A stretch of 64,000 nucleotides of DNA, from contig OZ234493.1 in the NCBI GenBank assembly GCA_965153455.1, positions 27,766,213 through 27,830,212 of the forward strand, read 5' to 3'. The stretch comes from Sphagnum compactum. Its lineage: Eukaryota > Bryophyta > Sphagnopsida > Sphagnales. The notes beneath the pieces are model-generated. The model had not been told where the DNA came from. It did no database searches and saw only the letters and a program-made list of their open reading frames with translations. The position numbers were made by a program, and so were the translations under genes. Numbering within the stretch: the stretch's first letter is position 1; each line of letters starts with the position of its first letter. This document shows positions 32,667 to 44,279 of the stretch, one piece after another.

Positions 32667-32901
32667 AACACCCTAGGGTTGGCGGTGCCTCTTGATTCCT
32701 TGGATCCTCTTTAGCATCATCATCATCCACACAGGGCGATTTGGAAGATGTGTCCACAATCACCACATTAGGGGTCTCATTTATGAACACCCTAGGGTTG
32801 GCAGTGCCTCTTGATTCCTTGGATCCTCTTTAGCATCGTCATCATCCACACAAGGTGATTTGGAAGATGTGTCCACAATCACCACATTAGGGGTCTCATT
32901 T
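32667..32901. repeat. 119-bp tandem duplication in Copia-B
   Basis: Two copies of about 116 bp, offset 119 bp (32667-32782 and 32786-32901), both starting AACACCCTAGGGTTGGC and differing at a few bases. The right copy is part of the minus-strand pol frame; the left copy touches the inverted pol pieces. Confidence 0.85.
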
Positions 32902-35054
32902 CTCCCACTTGGACGCATCTCCAAATCATTGCCGACACTAGTGCTATCCTCCATGAACTCAACATCCCTACACTTGATGATCTTCTTGGATTGCACACAC
33001 ATGAGCCTATATGCCTTGGTGCCTTCACAATACCCAAGAAACAAGCATTTTGTGCCCTTTGCATCAAGCTTACCCCTCTTCTCGTCCGGCACCATGGCAT
33101 ACGCAATGCATCCAAACACACGCATGTGTGAAATGCAAGGCTTTCTCCCACTCCACGCTTCCTCGGGTGTGATGGACGGCAACGCCCTTGATGGACATCG
33201 ATTCCTTGTGTAGGCCGCATTCACCACCGCTTCCGCCCAAAGTGACTTCTTGAGGTTTTGAGCATGAAGCATGCTCCTCGCCATCTCCACAAGGGTGCGG
33301 TTTGCACGTTCCGCCACTCCGTTTTGTTGAGGCCTATACGGTGTGGAGGTTTGCTTCTCAATGCCGTGTGCCTTCAAGAAGTGCTGGGATTCCTTGGAAA
33401 TGTACTCCCCTCCATTGTCCGACCGAAACACCTTGATCTTGTGCTCTGATTGTGTCTCCATAAGTGCCTTGAATTCCTTGAACTTCTCCAAGCACTCCCC
33501 TTTGGACTTCAACAAGTACACCCACACCTTCCTTGAAAAGTCGTCAATGTACGTCACAAAGTACCTTGCATCACCCAAGGATGTGGTCGTCATGGGGCCA
33601 CATACGTCTGAATGCACAATCTCCAAGGGCTTGGTGGCACGCATCCCTCCATCGCTTGGAAATGGTTTGCGATGTTGTTTTCCCTCAATGCACCCTTCAC
33701 AAACAAATGAAGATGTAGGGCAAGGCATGTTTCCAAGGTTCATACCACTCACCATGTTTTGGAGCGTATGCACACCTTTGACGTTCAAATGACCGAGGCG
33801 GCGATGCCAAAGCTCCAATGCACCATCAATTGTTGAAGTTTGGGCCACGTTGGCCACATGCACCTCACACACCTTGGTGAAGGTCAATTGATACAAGTTG
33901 CCTTCGTGTAGCGCTATTGCAATCACCTCTCCATCAAATGCCCTCACAATGCACTCATTCATGTTGAATTGCACTTTGCACCCACTTGACAAGATTTTGC
34001 TCACCGAAAGCAAGTTGGCATGCAATTTTGGCACATGGAGCACATCCTTGATTCTAATCTTCTTGGTTCGCCCTTTCACCATCACTTCCACAAGGATGGA
34101 CCCCATTCCAATTGCCTCAACAATGCTATCATCACCCATATGCACGTTACGTGTTGGAATTACCTCATACGTGTCAAATGCGGCTCTATGAGAGGTCATA
34201 TGCTTGGTGGCTCCCAAGTCCATGATCCACTTGCATATGGCCTTGCAATGGTCTCCATCCTTTGTTGCAAAGGAATAGTCATCATCGTCCTTGGCTTTGT
34301 TGGCATTCTCCTTCTCCTTGTTGTTGTTCTTGGCCTTGAAGCAAAATCGTGCAATGTGGCCTGGTTTGCCACAATAGTAGCATGTCTTGGTGTCTTTGCA
34401 TGTAGATGTGGTCCCTCCTCTTCCTTGCATTGACACCATTGCCGCATCGTCACCTTGCGGCTCCTTCTCCTTCCTCTTGGACACTTCATGCATCAATCGT
34501 GCGATCACAAACTCCATGGTGAGGTTTTGCATGGGCAAGGTCTCCAAGGCAGTGATTAGGTACTCGTAGGAGGGTGGCAAGCTCTCAAGCAAGGTCATCA
34601 CAACATCCTCATCCCTCACGGGCACCTCCAAGCAAGCAAGTTGATCCGCAAGCGCCTTGACCTTGTTGATGTGGTCTAGAAGGTCCTCTCCCTCTTGCAT
34701 CTTGCACGTGAAGAACTTGCGACGAATAAAGAGGATGTTGGACAAGCTCCGCGTCTCGTGGATGTTGCAAAGTGTTTTCCATGCCTCCGCGGGTCCCTTG
34801 CACCTCTTGATGTGGTGAAGTTGATTATCCACCAAGTTGATGCCAATGGTGGACATGGCCTTCTTTGCACGCCGTTGGTACTCCTTGATGACTTTGGGGT
34901 CCGCATCGGATGGTGGAGCCTCCTCGGACCCGTCCACAATCTCCCAAAGGTCCATGGAGGCCAACACCATCTCCATCTTGAATTTCCAAAGGTTGAAGTT
35001 CTCCCCATTGAACTTGTCAATGACTTTAGCGCTCTCTCCCTCAAACGATGCCAT
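32781..35054 (-). CDS. Copia-B gag-protease-integrase (no polymerase)
   Basis: Open frame of 757 codons from ATG 35052-35054 (MASFEGES) to the stop at 32781. Domains in order: copia gag, zinc knuckle CYYCGKPGHIARFC, protease, integrase zinc finger (HRRLGHLN, then CEGCIEGKQH) and core (DVCGP, RSDNGGEY, QNGVAERANR). It ends in an acidic tail just past the integrase C-terminal domain. The protease motif is DLG instead of DSG, so protease is probably dead. The protein is about half the length of family A gag-pol because reverse transcriptase and RNase H are lost. The preserved integrase frame suggests the damage is recent. Confidence 0.88.
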   Translation of the reverse strand: MASFEGESAKVIDKFNGENFNLWKFKMEMVLASMDLWEIVDGSEEAPPSDADPKVIKEYQRRAKKAMSTIGINLVDNQLHHIKRCKGPAEAWKTLCNIHETRSLSNILFIRRKFFTCKMQEGEDLLDHINKVKALADQLACLEVPVRDEDVVMTLLESLPPSYEYLITALETLPMQNLTMEFVIARLMHEVSKRKEKEPQGDDAAMVSMQGRGGTTSTCKDTKTCYYCGKPGHIARFCFKAKNNNKEKENANKAKDDDDYSFATKDGDHCKAICKWIMDLGATKHMTSHRAAFDTYEVIPTRNVHMGDDSIVEAIGMGSILVEVMVKGRTKKIRIKDVLHVPKLHANLLSVSKILSSGCKVQFNMNECIVRAFDGEVIAIALHEGNLYQLTFTKVCEVHVANVAQTSTIDGALELWHRRLGHLNVKGVHTLQNMVSGMNLGNMPCPTSSFVCEGCIEGKQHRKPFPSDGGMRATKPLEIVHSDVCGPMTTTSLGDARYFVTYIDDFSRKVWVYLLKSKGECLEKFKEFKALMETQSEHKIKVFRSDNGGEYISKESQHFLKAHGIEKQTSTPYRPQQNGVAERANRTLVEMARSMLHAQNLKKSLWAEAVVNAAYTRNRCPSRALPSITPEEAWSGRKPCISHMRVFGCIAYAMVPDEKRGKLDAKGTKCLFLGYCEGTKAYRLMCVQSKKIIKCRDVEFMEDSTSVGNDLEMRPSGRNETPNVVIVDTSSKSPCVDDDDAKEDPRNQEALPTLGCS

Positions 35055-35772
35055 TTTGCACTCAAATCCGACCTCTCTACCCACTTATGCGCTCAACCAA
35101 ATTTAATGAGCACTTTTACATGCAATTGCCTCAATGCACTCTCAAATGTGCTTCAATCACTCAAATGCACACGAATGCACTTCATAAACACACTCTAGCC
35201 CCTAGAAGGCTCAATTGTGTACGAATGCACCTTCAATCACAAAATTTATCCCTTAATGGCTCCCACTTGCATCAATGCCTCCTCAAACACTCAAAATGCA
35301 CTCAACCAACTCAAATCAAGTGCTCTATGAATCAAATGTGCACAAATACACCTTAATGACTCAAATCAAAACTTACAATGTTGGAATGTGCACACATACA
35401 CATCCAATTCTTCCAAATACCTCCAAAGAGCACCAATCAAGCACTTGTGCACCTCTAAGCTCCAAATGGCCTCCAAAACCTGAAAGCTCCTCCAAAGCTC
35501 TTCAAAACTCTTCCAAGGCTCCAAAAGCGCCTCCAAAACCCTCAAAAGTGCAAACTCCAAAGAGCACCAATCAAGCACTTGTGCACCTCTAAACTCCAAA
35601 TGGCCTCCAAAACCTCAAAGCTCCTCCAAAGCTCTTCAAAACTCCTCCAAGGCTCTAAAAGCATTTCAAAAACCCTCAAAAGTGCAAACTTGCACATCCA
35701 ACACACACAAACCCTCAAGATCTCTCTCAATGCACACAAGCAATCAAACCTCTAATCATGCAACTCGCATGT
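35055..35772 (-). other. Copia-B leader, repetitive
   Basis: About 718 nt of non-coding leader. It contains an approximate tandem repeat: a block around 35410-35550 recurs at about 35555-35690 (CTCCAAAGAGCACCAATCAA, CTCCAAATGGCCTCCAAAAC). Similar in style to the Copia-A leader but different in sequence. Confidence 0.75.
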
Positions 35773-35786
35773 GTGGGCCCATAACC
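35773..35786 (-). promoter_or_regulatory. Copia-B primer-binding site (half-tRNA type)
   Basis: The same 14 bases as in Copia-A copy 1, again touching the LTR end, although the LTRs and leaders of the two families differ. Complementary to the anticodon arm of initiator tRNA-Met. Confidence 0.75.
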
Positions 35787-36136
35787 TATTGGAAATTACA
35801 AAGGTTATATGCTTCAAATGCTACAATCATATAACTATGGCTTGTAATATCTAACAAGGCTTGAAGCTTCTATGTGCACTCAAAAAACCATAAAAGAGAG
35901 AATGAAAGACTCCTCAAAACCAAACCCTTATATACTATCTACTAACCCTAAAGTAGCCGCCACTTAACCCTAACCTAGCCGCCATTTAACCCTAACTTAG
36001 CCGCCACCTAACCCTAGCCGCCACCAAACCCTAACCCTAGCCGTCACCAAGCCCTCTCAAATCTACCTATGTCTTTGATTGCTTGCAACACTTATCTACC
36101 ACATTGTTTCTAACATCTACATCATAATCTTCAACA
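35787..36136 (-). repeat. Copia-B 5' LTR (350 bp)
   Basis: Near-identical to the LTR at 31774-32123; I see only a handful of differences (for example TTTATATAC/CTTATATAC, CCTAGC/CTTAGC, GTTTTTAAC/GTTTCTAAC, TCTCC/TCTTC). Telomere-like block at about 35943-36050. Confidence 0.92.
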
Positions 36137-38066
36137 ATTACTTAATGAAAATATGATTTTAACATTATTATATAACTTAAATTAGTATTTAGCTTAAGAT
36201 GTTTATGTACTAGATGGTGATGAAAGAACTACATGAAGGACCATCAGGAGGGCATTTTGCAACTAAAATGACGCATTTGAATGCTGGATATTGGTGGCCA
36301 ACTATGTACAGAGATGTGCATGATTGCTACAAATCTTGTGATGCATGTCAAAAAACAGGAGGATTGGCAACTCAAAGTCTTACAAAGCTAGTTACAAGTC
36401 TTCTAGAAGAACCATTTATGACATGGGACTTGATTTTGTGGCGCCAATTAAACCAACAAGAAGATATATAGGAAACAAATTTATTCTTATAACCACAAAT
36501 TATGTTACCAAGTGGGTGGAAGCAAGAGCATTGGGAACTAATACTATAGTAGTCGCAACAAAATTTCTGTATGAGTGCATATTAATTAGGTTTGGATGTC
36601 CTTTAACTATAGTCACATATCAAGGAGTTCATTTCATTAATGATGCCTTCAAGCATTTGATAGATCATTTTTTGTTGAAACATGTGAGTTCTACAACCTA
36701 TTATCCTCAAAGGAATGGGCAAGTTGAATCTACTAACAAGGTACTTGGACACTGTTGACTAAATTAATTAATGTAAATAGAATAGATTGGGATGAGCATC
36801 TGTCTACATTGTTATTTTCATACAAAACTGCATACAAAGTAACAACAAGGTATACACCATATTAATTAGTATATGGATTACATCCATCGATGCCCACAAA
36901 GTACATAGTGCCAATTGCTTGTGGAAATGAGAGAGATTGTAATTAGTGAATTTTAACTAGTAGAATTAAAAAGTTGGAGAAGTTGCAGGAAGGTCAAAAC
37001 ACATAACTAGGAGCCAAAAAAGGTATTAGATGTTAAACATAATTAATCAAAATCAAAATTTTATTTTTTTTTACCATTTAAAACCAGAGTAATCATGGCA
37101 AGTTAGTCTTTTTTCCCTCATATGAATGTTAAGGAACTTAGAGTATAAATTCATTTGATCCAATTTTAAGTTTTCGTTTTAATTTAGGACATTTGAAAAT
37201 GTACACCTACTGCGTCAAATGGAGTCAATTCTGCAAGGACTATCAAAAGGATTCATATAGTAAAAGAATTTTCCTTGAAAAAAATACATATTGTAAGACC
37301 ATATTAGCCACATTCAAAAAACACTCATATTTTAAAAATGTGGAATTCGAAAACTTTAAAAATTCAAAGAAATTTTCAAAATTGATCCAAAATTTCAAAG
37401 CTTCAAAAGTCCTTTACCACATATAAATGGGTTATAATGTTATAGCTTAGAGTATAATAAAACTAAAGAAAGTGAAATTTTAATTTTTGGTGATGACTTA
37501 AAATTTTGATCATTTTTCAAGATGAAACATTGAATCTATAAGGAATCTGCATATTTTTTTTAATTCCTATTTATGCAATAATGATTAACACAAAAAAGTT
37601 GATGCATTGGGGAACTGTTAAATATTTTTTACAAGTTACCAAAAAATTCATTCAAAAATTCATTTGCATTTAAAAGTTTTTTTGGGAAAAAGGACTTGCA
37701 ATCCTTTTCCAAAGTAATCCCTTTAGTTCCTAGTTACAAGTTTTGGCCCAAGAGGACAGAATGCAAGTTGCAAAAACTACATGTATTCAATAGTGGAATA
37801 GAACATTATGGAGTCAACAAAAGAATCCAAAAAAATAATTCAATTTTAATGATTCTGTTTTGTGGTTTCCGAAGGGAAATAAATCACACCTAGGGAAATT
37901 TACTAGGAAATGGTTTGGACCGTACAAAATACAATATGTGTTGCGAAATAACACTTTATTATTGGTGACCATTGGAAAGTTTGAAACTAACCCTATGCTG
38001 GTTAATGTGAGTAAGTTCAAACCTTACAAGTACATGGAATTTGAAGTTCAAAAACAAGAACAATAG
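36137..38066 (+). pseudogene. Ty3/gypsy integrase
   Basis: Continuation of the gypsy pol after Copia-B. About 36214-36470 has the HHCC finger (GGHFATKMTHLNAGYWWP, CYKSCDACQKTGG). About 36420-36760 has the integrase core (DFVAPI, FGCPLTIVTYQGVHF where D is replaced by Y, and YYPQRNGQVESTNK). The C-terminal domain ends at about 37860-38066 (WFPKGNKSHLGKFTRKWFGP to YKYMEFEVQKQEQ and stop). Frameshifts near 36430 and 36760 and a poorly matching AT-rich stretch at 36930-37830 mark it as dead. Confidence 0.85.
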
Positions 38067-41000
38067 ATGCTAATATATTGGGAATAAAATGTAGGTGGAG
38101 TTCAGGCGGAAAACTTTGATATGGAAAAGGAAGATGAAAACTATGAAATATAGAAACCACAGATGTAGAGTACTAAATATGAAGAATAGATGGAGGATCC
38201 TACCCTCAACACATTATTGATTAAAAAACTACCTATGACTAATGAATTCATGAGTTATAACTACAAAAGTGAGGGGTTAGGAAAGCAAAGATCTAAAGAT
38301 AAGCTATTAGGGGTATTAGTTGAATCAATAAAAGTGTTCACTTAGTCATCAAGAGTATTCGCACAAACATTAGGTTTGTTGGTAGATTAATTGAAAAATT
38401 GGTCCAATCAACATATGTATTGACATAGTTAACATATAAGTGGACACAAGCAACAGAAGGCATATACATTGAACGAGGTGGACTCAATATAGTTAATGTA
38501 GAGAAATTAGGGATGAGGACTTATTGAAAGATGAAATTTGAAGTGATCATTCATAATGATGACGTAATGTGCTTCCACGTGGCTGTACAAGGGACACACA
38601 AAATGGTAGTGATGGGCTGTATTCATTTTGAGGATTCAACGTTAATTAAAATATGACAAGCAAGTGAAAAAATGAATGCAACGGGTGGGAAGCTCAAGAA
38701 CAAAAAAAACAACGTAATTATCGAAAGTGGTTTTTGTTTCTTGTCAAAAGTTGTGAGCATTTTCAAAGTTTTAGAGATCACATAAACATGAGTGTAAAGA
38801 GTGTGATTGAGAAATTGCAAAGAATAACAAAGGAAAAGGAAGCACAGAAGAGTGAACATAGACCAAGGCAAGAGGAGGAAGTGGAATTTTTAAAAAGAAC
38901 AGAAGCAAAAGAGGAGTTGAGAAGAGTAGAACATGAAGGCATGTCAATATTCAGCCATTGGCTATAAGGTCACCACCACATTCATCATCATCTTCGGAAT
39001 GTGCAGAAAGGAAAACAATTCATGAGAAGATACAATTTGCGTAGACGATAATTCATGATATAAATACGATTGGAACATCTGCAATTGAGTTTTTGCGCAA
39101 AAGTCAAAGATGTTAGTGTGCAGGAAAGCAGATAGGACTAGGAGCTACATCAATAGATCCGATGTTCATTGAAGAATTGGAGGAAGACAAGTTGTAGAGC
39201 AACAGTTTGTGGAAGCATAGGTAGTGCAGAAGGATTGAGGGGAGGAGAACATTGTTGAGGTGGAAGTATAGTTATCCACAGAAGTGCAGGTGGAAGTATG
39301 ACAATCCACAAAGGTGCAAGTGATGGCAAAAACACAATGAAGGGCGATAGAGATGGAGATGCATGAATCGAAAGTTATAGCAAAGAGAAGATGTGCGATC
39401 ATGGAAAAAGCTACACTTCTAGAGAAAGGTATTAAAATTCCAGATCTTGAACGATTCATAGTGAAGAAGGAACAGGAGAGCACAAAAACAAGGGCATAGA
39501 AAATGATGAGGGGCAAAGTGGAATCATTTGTAGTGCCAATAGTGGTATAGACAACAAAACAAACTGCAGAGGTACCATAGATGACATCTCCACAAAAGGG
39601 ATAGTTAAAGGAGTAGAAACAAGAGGTACCATAAATGACATCTCCACAAAAAAGACAATTAAATGAGCAGATGCAGGAAGTTAGGGAACATGACACAAAG
39701 TTTCCAGAGGGTGAAAAACATTTGCACTTTGATGGGGATGTATATGAAGATTGGATGAAAACCATCGGAAGTACATAACATTTTCAGCATTTATAATAGT
39801 ATTTGCCGCAAAAACAACAACGGAAATTGGACAGTCTTCATGTTATTGGACTATAGATAAAGAAAATGGAGACAAAGCCTTCTTTTGTAAAGTTTAGGCC
39901 ATCGGACAAGTACTAGTTAGTAGACCAAGATCCGTAGAAGGATTTCCATTTGAATTTGAATTGGGGAGCAGATTGGTGCAAGAGATGGGATCATCTGCAG
40001 AAGGATCCAAAAATCCTACGACACAAATAAGTACACCAAAGTCTGTGGAGGAGGTAGCTGCAGAAGTAATGCAAACACTGAAGGTAGTTGAATTATTTCC
40101 AACTATGACAATTGTAGGTCTAAAATATGGGGAATTTGAATATGGAGGTGAGCAGTTTGAAGAACAAATTGGCCACAAGGGAGAAGGAGAAGGTAGTATT
40201 ACAAAAGGAATTAGATAAGGAAATAAACTTCTAGAAGGGGTATAAGCAAAATGTGGAAATTTGGAGGAAGAACAGGGTTGAGGCTGAGCAAAAGATTAAA
40301 ATGTTCACTAAGAAGGATGAAAATGAGGAGCTCAAAGGTTGCTAGCATGACTAAAGTCATAGGATGAAGAATTGCAGGATTTAAAGCAGAAGGTTGAAAT
40401 CTGGGAAACCACAAAGAAAAAGTGGATAGAGGCATTGTTTCTTCATAAGCAACAATAAGAGGCTCTAGGTAATTAGGTGAAAGCACTAACTAAAGAAAAT
40501 AAAGAGAAGGAAAATGTTCTGACAAATTTGGAATTAGTGAATCTAAAGAATGCATCTCTACTATAATCTGAAAAACTTAGAAGAAGACTGCAGAAGCAGA
40601 AAGAAAGAAGTTGATGGAAGAAAAAATGAGTATCAAAGGAATCTGTAACACTTGCAAGCACAGTTGGAGATTGCAAAGGAACAAAGGAAGAGTATGGACC
40701 CAGCTATGTCAAGAAAAAGGTAAAGGGTTATGAACAAATGCTACAGTACTATACCCTAATGAGGACAAAGAACAAGATGAAAGATTTAGAGGTAGAATCT
40801 AAGGAATGGTGGGAGGTTGTAGAGGAGTATTTTACAAAAGAGTTGGAGAAAAATCTAGCTTAGCATAGAGTTAATGAAAGATTTCTGAGGTACAAGTTGG
40901 AAATTTATCAAAAGAATTTTCCAAATTTTGTCTATGGCAGTCCAAGAAGTACAAAGGCATTGGACAAGGATGAAGAAGTTGAAGCAAGGCCTAGCAAAAC

Positions 41001-41267
41001 AGCTTAAGAGGAGGAAGTGCAGATTAAGGATCCACAAAACCTCAAAAGAAAAACAACTTAGGAAAGGAAAGTACATGCAAAAAAACCACAAGACCTCAAA
41101 GGAGGGGGCCAGGAAGAGAATATACCAAAGATAACTCAAGAACAAAAGCAGGTAGAGTCTATTCCAAGATACAACCCTTGGAAATAGAACCACAGATTAA
41201 ACTAGTGGAGAAGGAGGTCAAAATTGCAGAGCCAAAAGTGGGTATAGAACCACTAGTTGTTGAACAA
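38067..41267 (+). pseudogene. Decayed coiled-coil-like ORF downstream of gypsy pol
   Basis: Purine-rich plus strand with remnants of one or more long frames. Readable parts include MSVKSVIEKLQRITKEKEAQ (from 38788), PTTQISTPKSVEEVAAEVMQ near 40016, and a Glu/Lys-rich stretch at about 40700-41160 that is open except for isolated TAG/TAA codons replacing likely CAG/CAA. Composition suggests coiled coils. I do not recognise the family. Position after integrase fits an extra ORF of a gypsy element, but a separate inserted gene is possible. Confidence 0.5.
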
Positions 41268-43269
41268 CACTACTAAAAATCTTGTCGTTTGCAATTAGTC
41301 ACTATGGAATTGGCATGCAACTAGTTGTCATTTGTAACTATTTCAATCATGTTTGTAACTATAAATTTGGTATTGTATAATTTTTCAGCCATACGGTTGT
41401 GTGTGCAACTAACGTACAACTAAATGTGTACAACATGGACATGTGTTTTAAAAATAATGGCCTAAATTTATACATACTTAAATTATTATACTTAATATAT
41501 CTACATAGGTTGTGTATAATAATATTATATGCTTCTAGTATTAAGGTTAACCCCATGCTAATTTAGGCTAACCTAAACTAACATAAGCTAAAATAACCAT
41601 GGCTAAAAAAGTTTTAAAAAGTTAACTAACCATGGCTAAATTAAATTAGGTTAAACTAACCATAGTTAAAATAAGTTAGGCTAAAATAATTATGGCTAAA
41701 ATTAACCATGGTTAAATTTATTAGGTTAAACTAATTATGGCTAAATTAAATTATGTTAAATTATTTATGGCTGAAATAAATTAAACTATATTATTTATGG
41801 TTAAATTAAGTTAGGCCAAACTAATTATGGCTAAATTAAATTAGGCCACATTAATTATGGCTAAATTAAATTAGGCCAAACTAATTAGGGCTAAATTAAG
41901 TTAGGCTAAATTATTTATGGTTAAAATAAATTAAACTATACTAATTATGGCTAAATTAAATTAAGCTAAATTATTTATGGCTAAAGTAAATTAGGCCAAA
42001 CCAATTATGGCTAAATTAAGTTAGGCTAAAATATTTATGGCTAAAATAAATTAAGCTAAAACTAAAAATTGTTAAATTAATTATGGCTATCTAAATTATA
42101 CTAAATTAAAATATATATTGCAATTTTTAAAATTTAATTTGTCAAATATATTTAAATATTTGTTTTGGCAAGTAAATTTTTTTTAAAAAAAATTATTTGG
42201 AATCTTTTTCAAAAAATGTAAATTTGATTAAACAAAAACGTTATTTAGAATCAATTAATATGATAATATTAAAATTTATTATAAATATTCATAATTATCA
42301 ATTAAGTGTTTATTATAATTATAATGATAATCAATTATATATATAATATCAATACGTATCATATATTTAAAATTTATTATTTATGTTAAAATATTAATGT
42401 AAATAGGCTTCTAATGTGTAACTAAGTTGGTTCATGAAATTTGCAATGGAATTTTTTTATCCCATATCCTTTGGCTTCCAATTCTATTTGGTTCAGTATA
42501 TAAGTAGGAGCAATAATTTTGTAATAACCAAACACCAAGTGCCATTAGGGATGAGTAAATAATTAAAGCTTGACCTTTATGAAATGGTCAACCTTAAAAA
42601 TAAAATCAGATTATTCTAATTTTACTTATATAGCCTAAACCTAGCAATGTTCAACCTACTTACATACCTAAATAAACCTACTTACCTAATAGGGTTTAAT
42701 AATTACCTACTTACCTAAGGAACACGTGTCAACATTTTATTAGCCATAAATTGGACGATTTACATTTCATTAATTAATATTTTAAAATTAAAAAATAGGT
42801 GGGCCTTAATTGCCACATGTCATCATATAATCGGTGTTTAGAAAGGACATGTGTCAAATTGTCAATAAACGCTCCATGGTGTGCCACGTGTCATCATTTT
42901 AATGGTAGAAACTTTAATATTGAGATTAATTCAATGAATTTTTACTTTTGAAAAGATAAAAATAATTAAATAGTGACATGTGTCCACAATCTAGTTGTCC
43001 AATTTTTAAACACATGTCATATTTTTTATTAATTACATTATAGTTGCAAGGAGAGTTGCACATAAGGTGCAACTACATTTGGATTAGTATGTATGGATGA
43101 GCATGTATATTAGCACCGTGTATACATGTTGCATACGTAGTGTCGCATGCAATTAAATGTCATGTGTAACTTGTCTTAGCCAACTACACAAATTTGTAGT
43201 TGCATGTGTCACATGCAACTGAATTTTAGTTGCAAACGACAGTTGCAAAACCCAAAATTTCTAATAGTG
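41268..43269. mobile_element. CACTA-type non-autonomous DNA transposon, TSD CAA
   Basis: 2002 bp with inverted ends CACTACTAAAAATCTTG (left) and CACTATTAGAAATTTTG (right, complement) and a 3-bp duplication CAA (41265-41267 and 43270-43272), as expected of the CACTA/EnSpm superfamily. Subterminal repeats of TTGCAACT and GTCGTTTGCAA types are seen at both ends. No transposase frame; the inside is AT-rich with a 30-bp minisatellite. It interrupts the ORF downstream of the gypsy pol. Confidence 0.88.
41560..42068. repeat. 30-bp minisatellite inside the CACTA element
   Basis: About 16 tandem units of roughly 30 bp, consensus near CTAATTATGGCTAAATTAAA plus TTAGGCCAAA, made of two related half-units. 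The units alternate between ATTATGG and TTTATGG forms, so a higher-order pattern may exist. Confidence 0.8.
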
Positions 43270-43560
43270 CAAGTTTAGACTACAAAGACAGTAATGGTGG
43301 AGATGGATGCTTAGAACATTGTAGAATACATTCATTTCATTTTCTATCATTTTCCAAGGATTTTGAAGAAGAAATCCAAAGTATAGAGAGGTAATGTTAA
43401 GGGGGTAGGATGAGTACATGGTTTGGATGAACAAGGCATTTGGATAGGGACTAATCATGGAACATTATTAATTTGAATTTTGAATTCTTGTTGTTTTTGG
43501 AACCATGATGATGTGACTTGGGACTACCCAGAAAGGAAAGTTTTGGGACGAAGGAAGGGG
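43270..43560 (+). pseudogene. Tail of the ORF downstream of gypsy pol
   Basis: Continues the interrupted sequence after the CACTA element. Short matching frames such as YIHFIFYHFPRILKKKSK are followed by a purine tract (TTAAGGGGGTAGGA, about 43398) that could be the polypurine tract before the gypsy 3' LTR. I could not define the LTR. Confidence 0.35.
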
Positions 43561-44119
43561 ATTCTTAGACACAATTTTGGGAAAAGTAAGAAGAATTGTA
43601 TGTACTTTGTAGTAGAGAACCATAAATTATGTTTTGATATTCCATAGATTTTATTCTGTTGTTTTGATTTCATTTTAACATAACATGGAATTCTGCTATA
43701 ATTCTGATGTAGTTTTCAATAAAACAAAAAAGTATAGACTTTTGTAGTGATTTCTATGTTCAGGTTATTGTGTGAGTTTTCCGTAGTATCAAAAATGTAA
43801 TGTAATGAATTGTAATTTTGTCTCTAGATGTAATGAATTGTATTCTAAAGTGCAGAATTTGGTTATATGAAATAACCATGAATTTGGTATTTTCATGAAC
43901 TACAAAGTCGGGTGTGTTTAGAATTAAGTTAGAAATTGTGAATGTGTGCATACTGTAGTGCAAATATGTTGTGATAATAATGTGAAATGATTCTGCAAGG
44001 ATTAAAATTCACTTTTACCACTAACATCATAATTATATGTTGAAACTAAACGAAGATTACGTAAAGATAAAACATCATTAAGTGATTCCATGTTAGCTAA
44101 TTTTTAATTATGATAAGAT
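43561..44119. other. AT-rich sequence, possible gypsy LTR remnant
   Basis: No gene seen. If the purine tract at 43398 belongs to the gypsy element, part of this is its 3' LTR, but I found no partner LTR to prove it. Confidence 0.4.
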
Positions 44120-44275
44120 ATTTCAATGGATGGATGGGGGTGGAAGGATGGATTGATGAATGAATGGATGGATGAAAAATGAAAGGATAAATGGATGGAA
44201 GATGGATGGAAGTTAGATGGATGGATGAAAGATGAAAATGCATGGATGAAAAATGGATGGGATTTTTTCATTGAA
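44120..44275. repeat. (ATGG)n-rich block, left
   Basis: Imperfect run of ATGG/ATGA units (GGATGGATGGGGGTGGAAGG and similar). It faces a complementary CCAT-rich block at 48665-48780. Confidence 0.8.
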
Positions 44276-44279
44276 GATG

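Larger units (their letters stand above)
31774..36136 (-). mobile_element. Copia-B element, rearranged, TSD ATTAC
   Basis: Second copia family, 4363 bp, minus orientation, with two 350-bp LTRs and a perfect 5-bp duplication ATTAC (31769-31773 and 36137-36141). Going inward from the right: primer-binding site, leader, gag, protease and integrase on the minus strand. The polymerase part is then replaced by short inverted pol pieces on the plus strand. Non-autonomous. It is inserted in the Ty3/gypsy element, splitting RNase H from integrase. Confidence 0.93.

Noticed and set aside
41560-42068. CRISPR-like array
   Set aside because: The repeats are contiguous without spacers and lie inside a DNA transposon of a plant genome.
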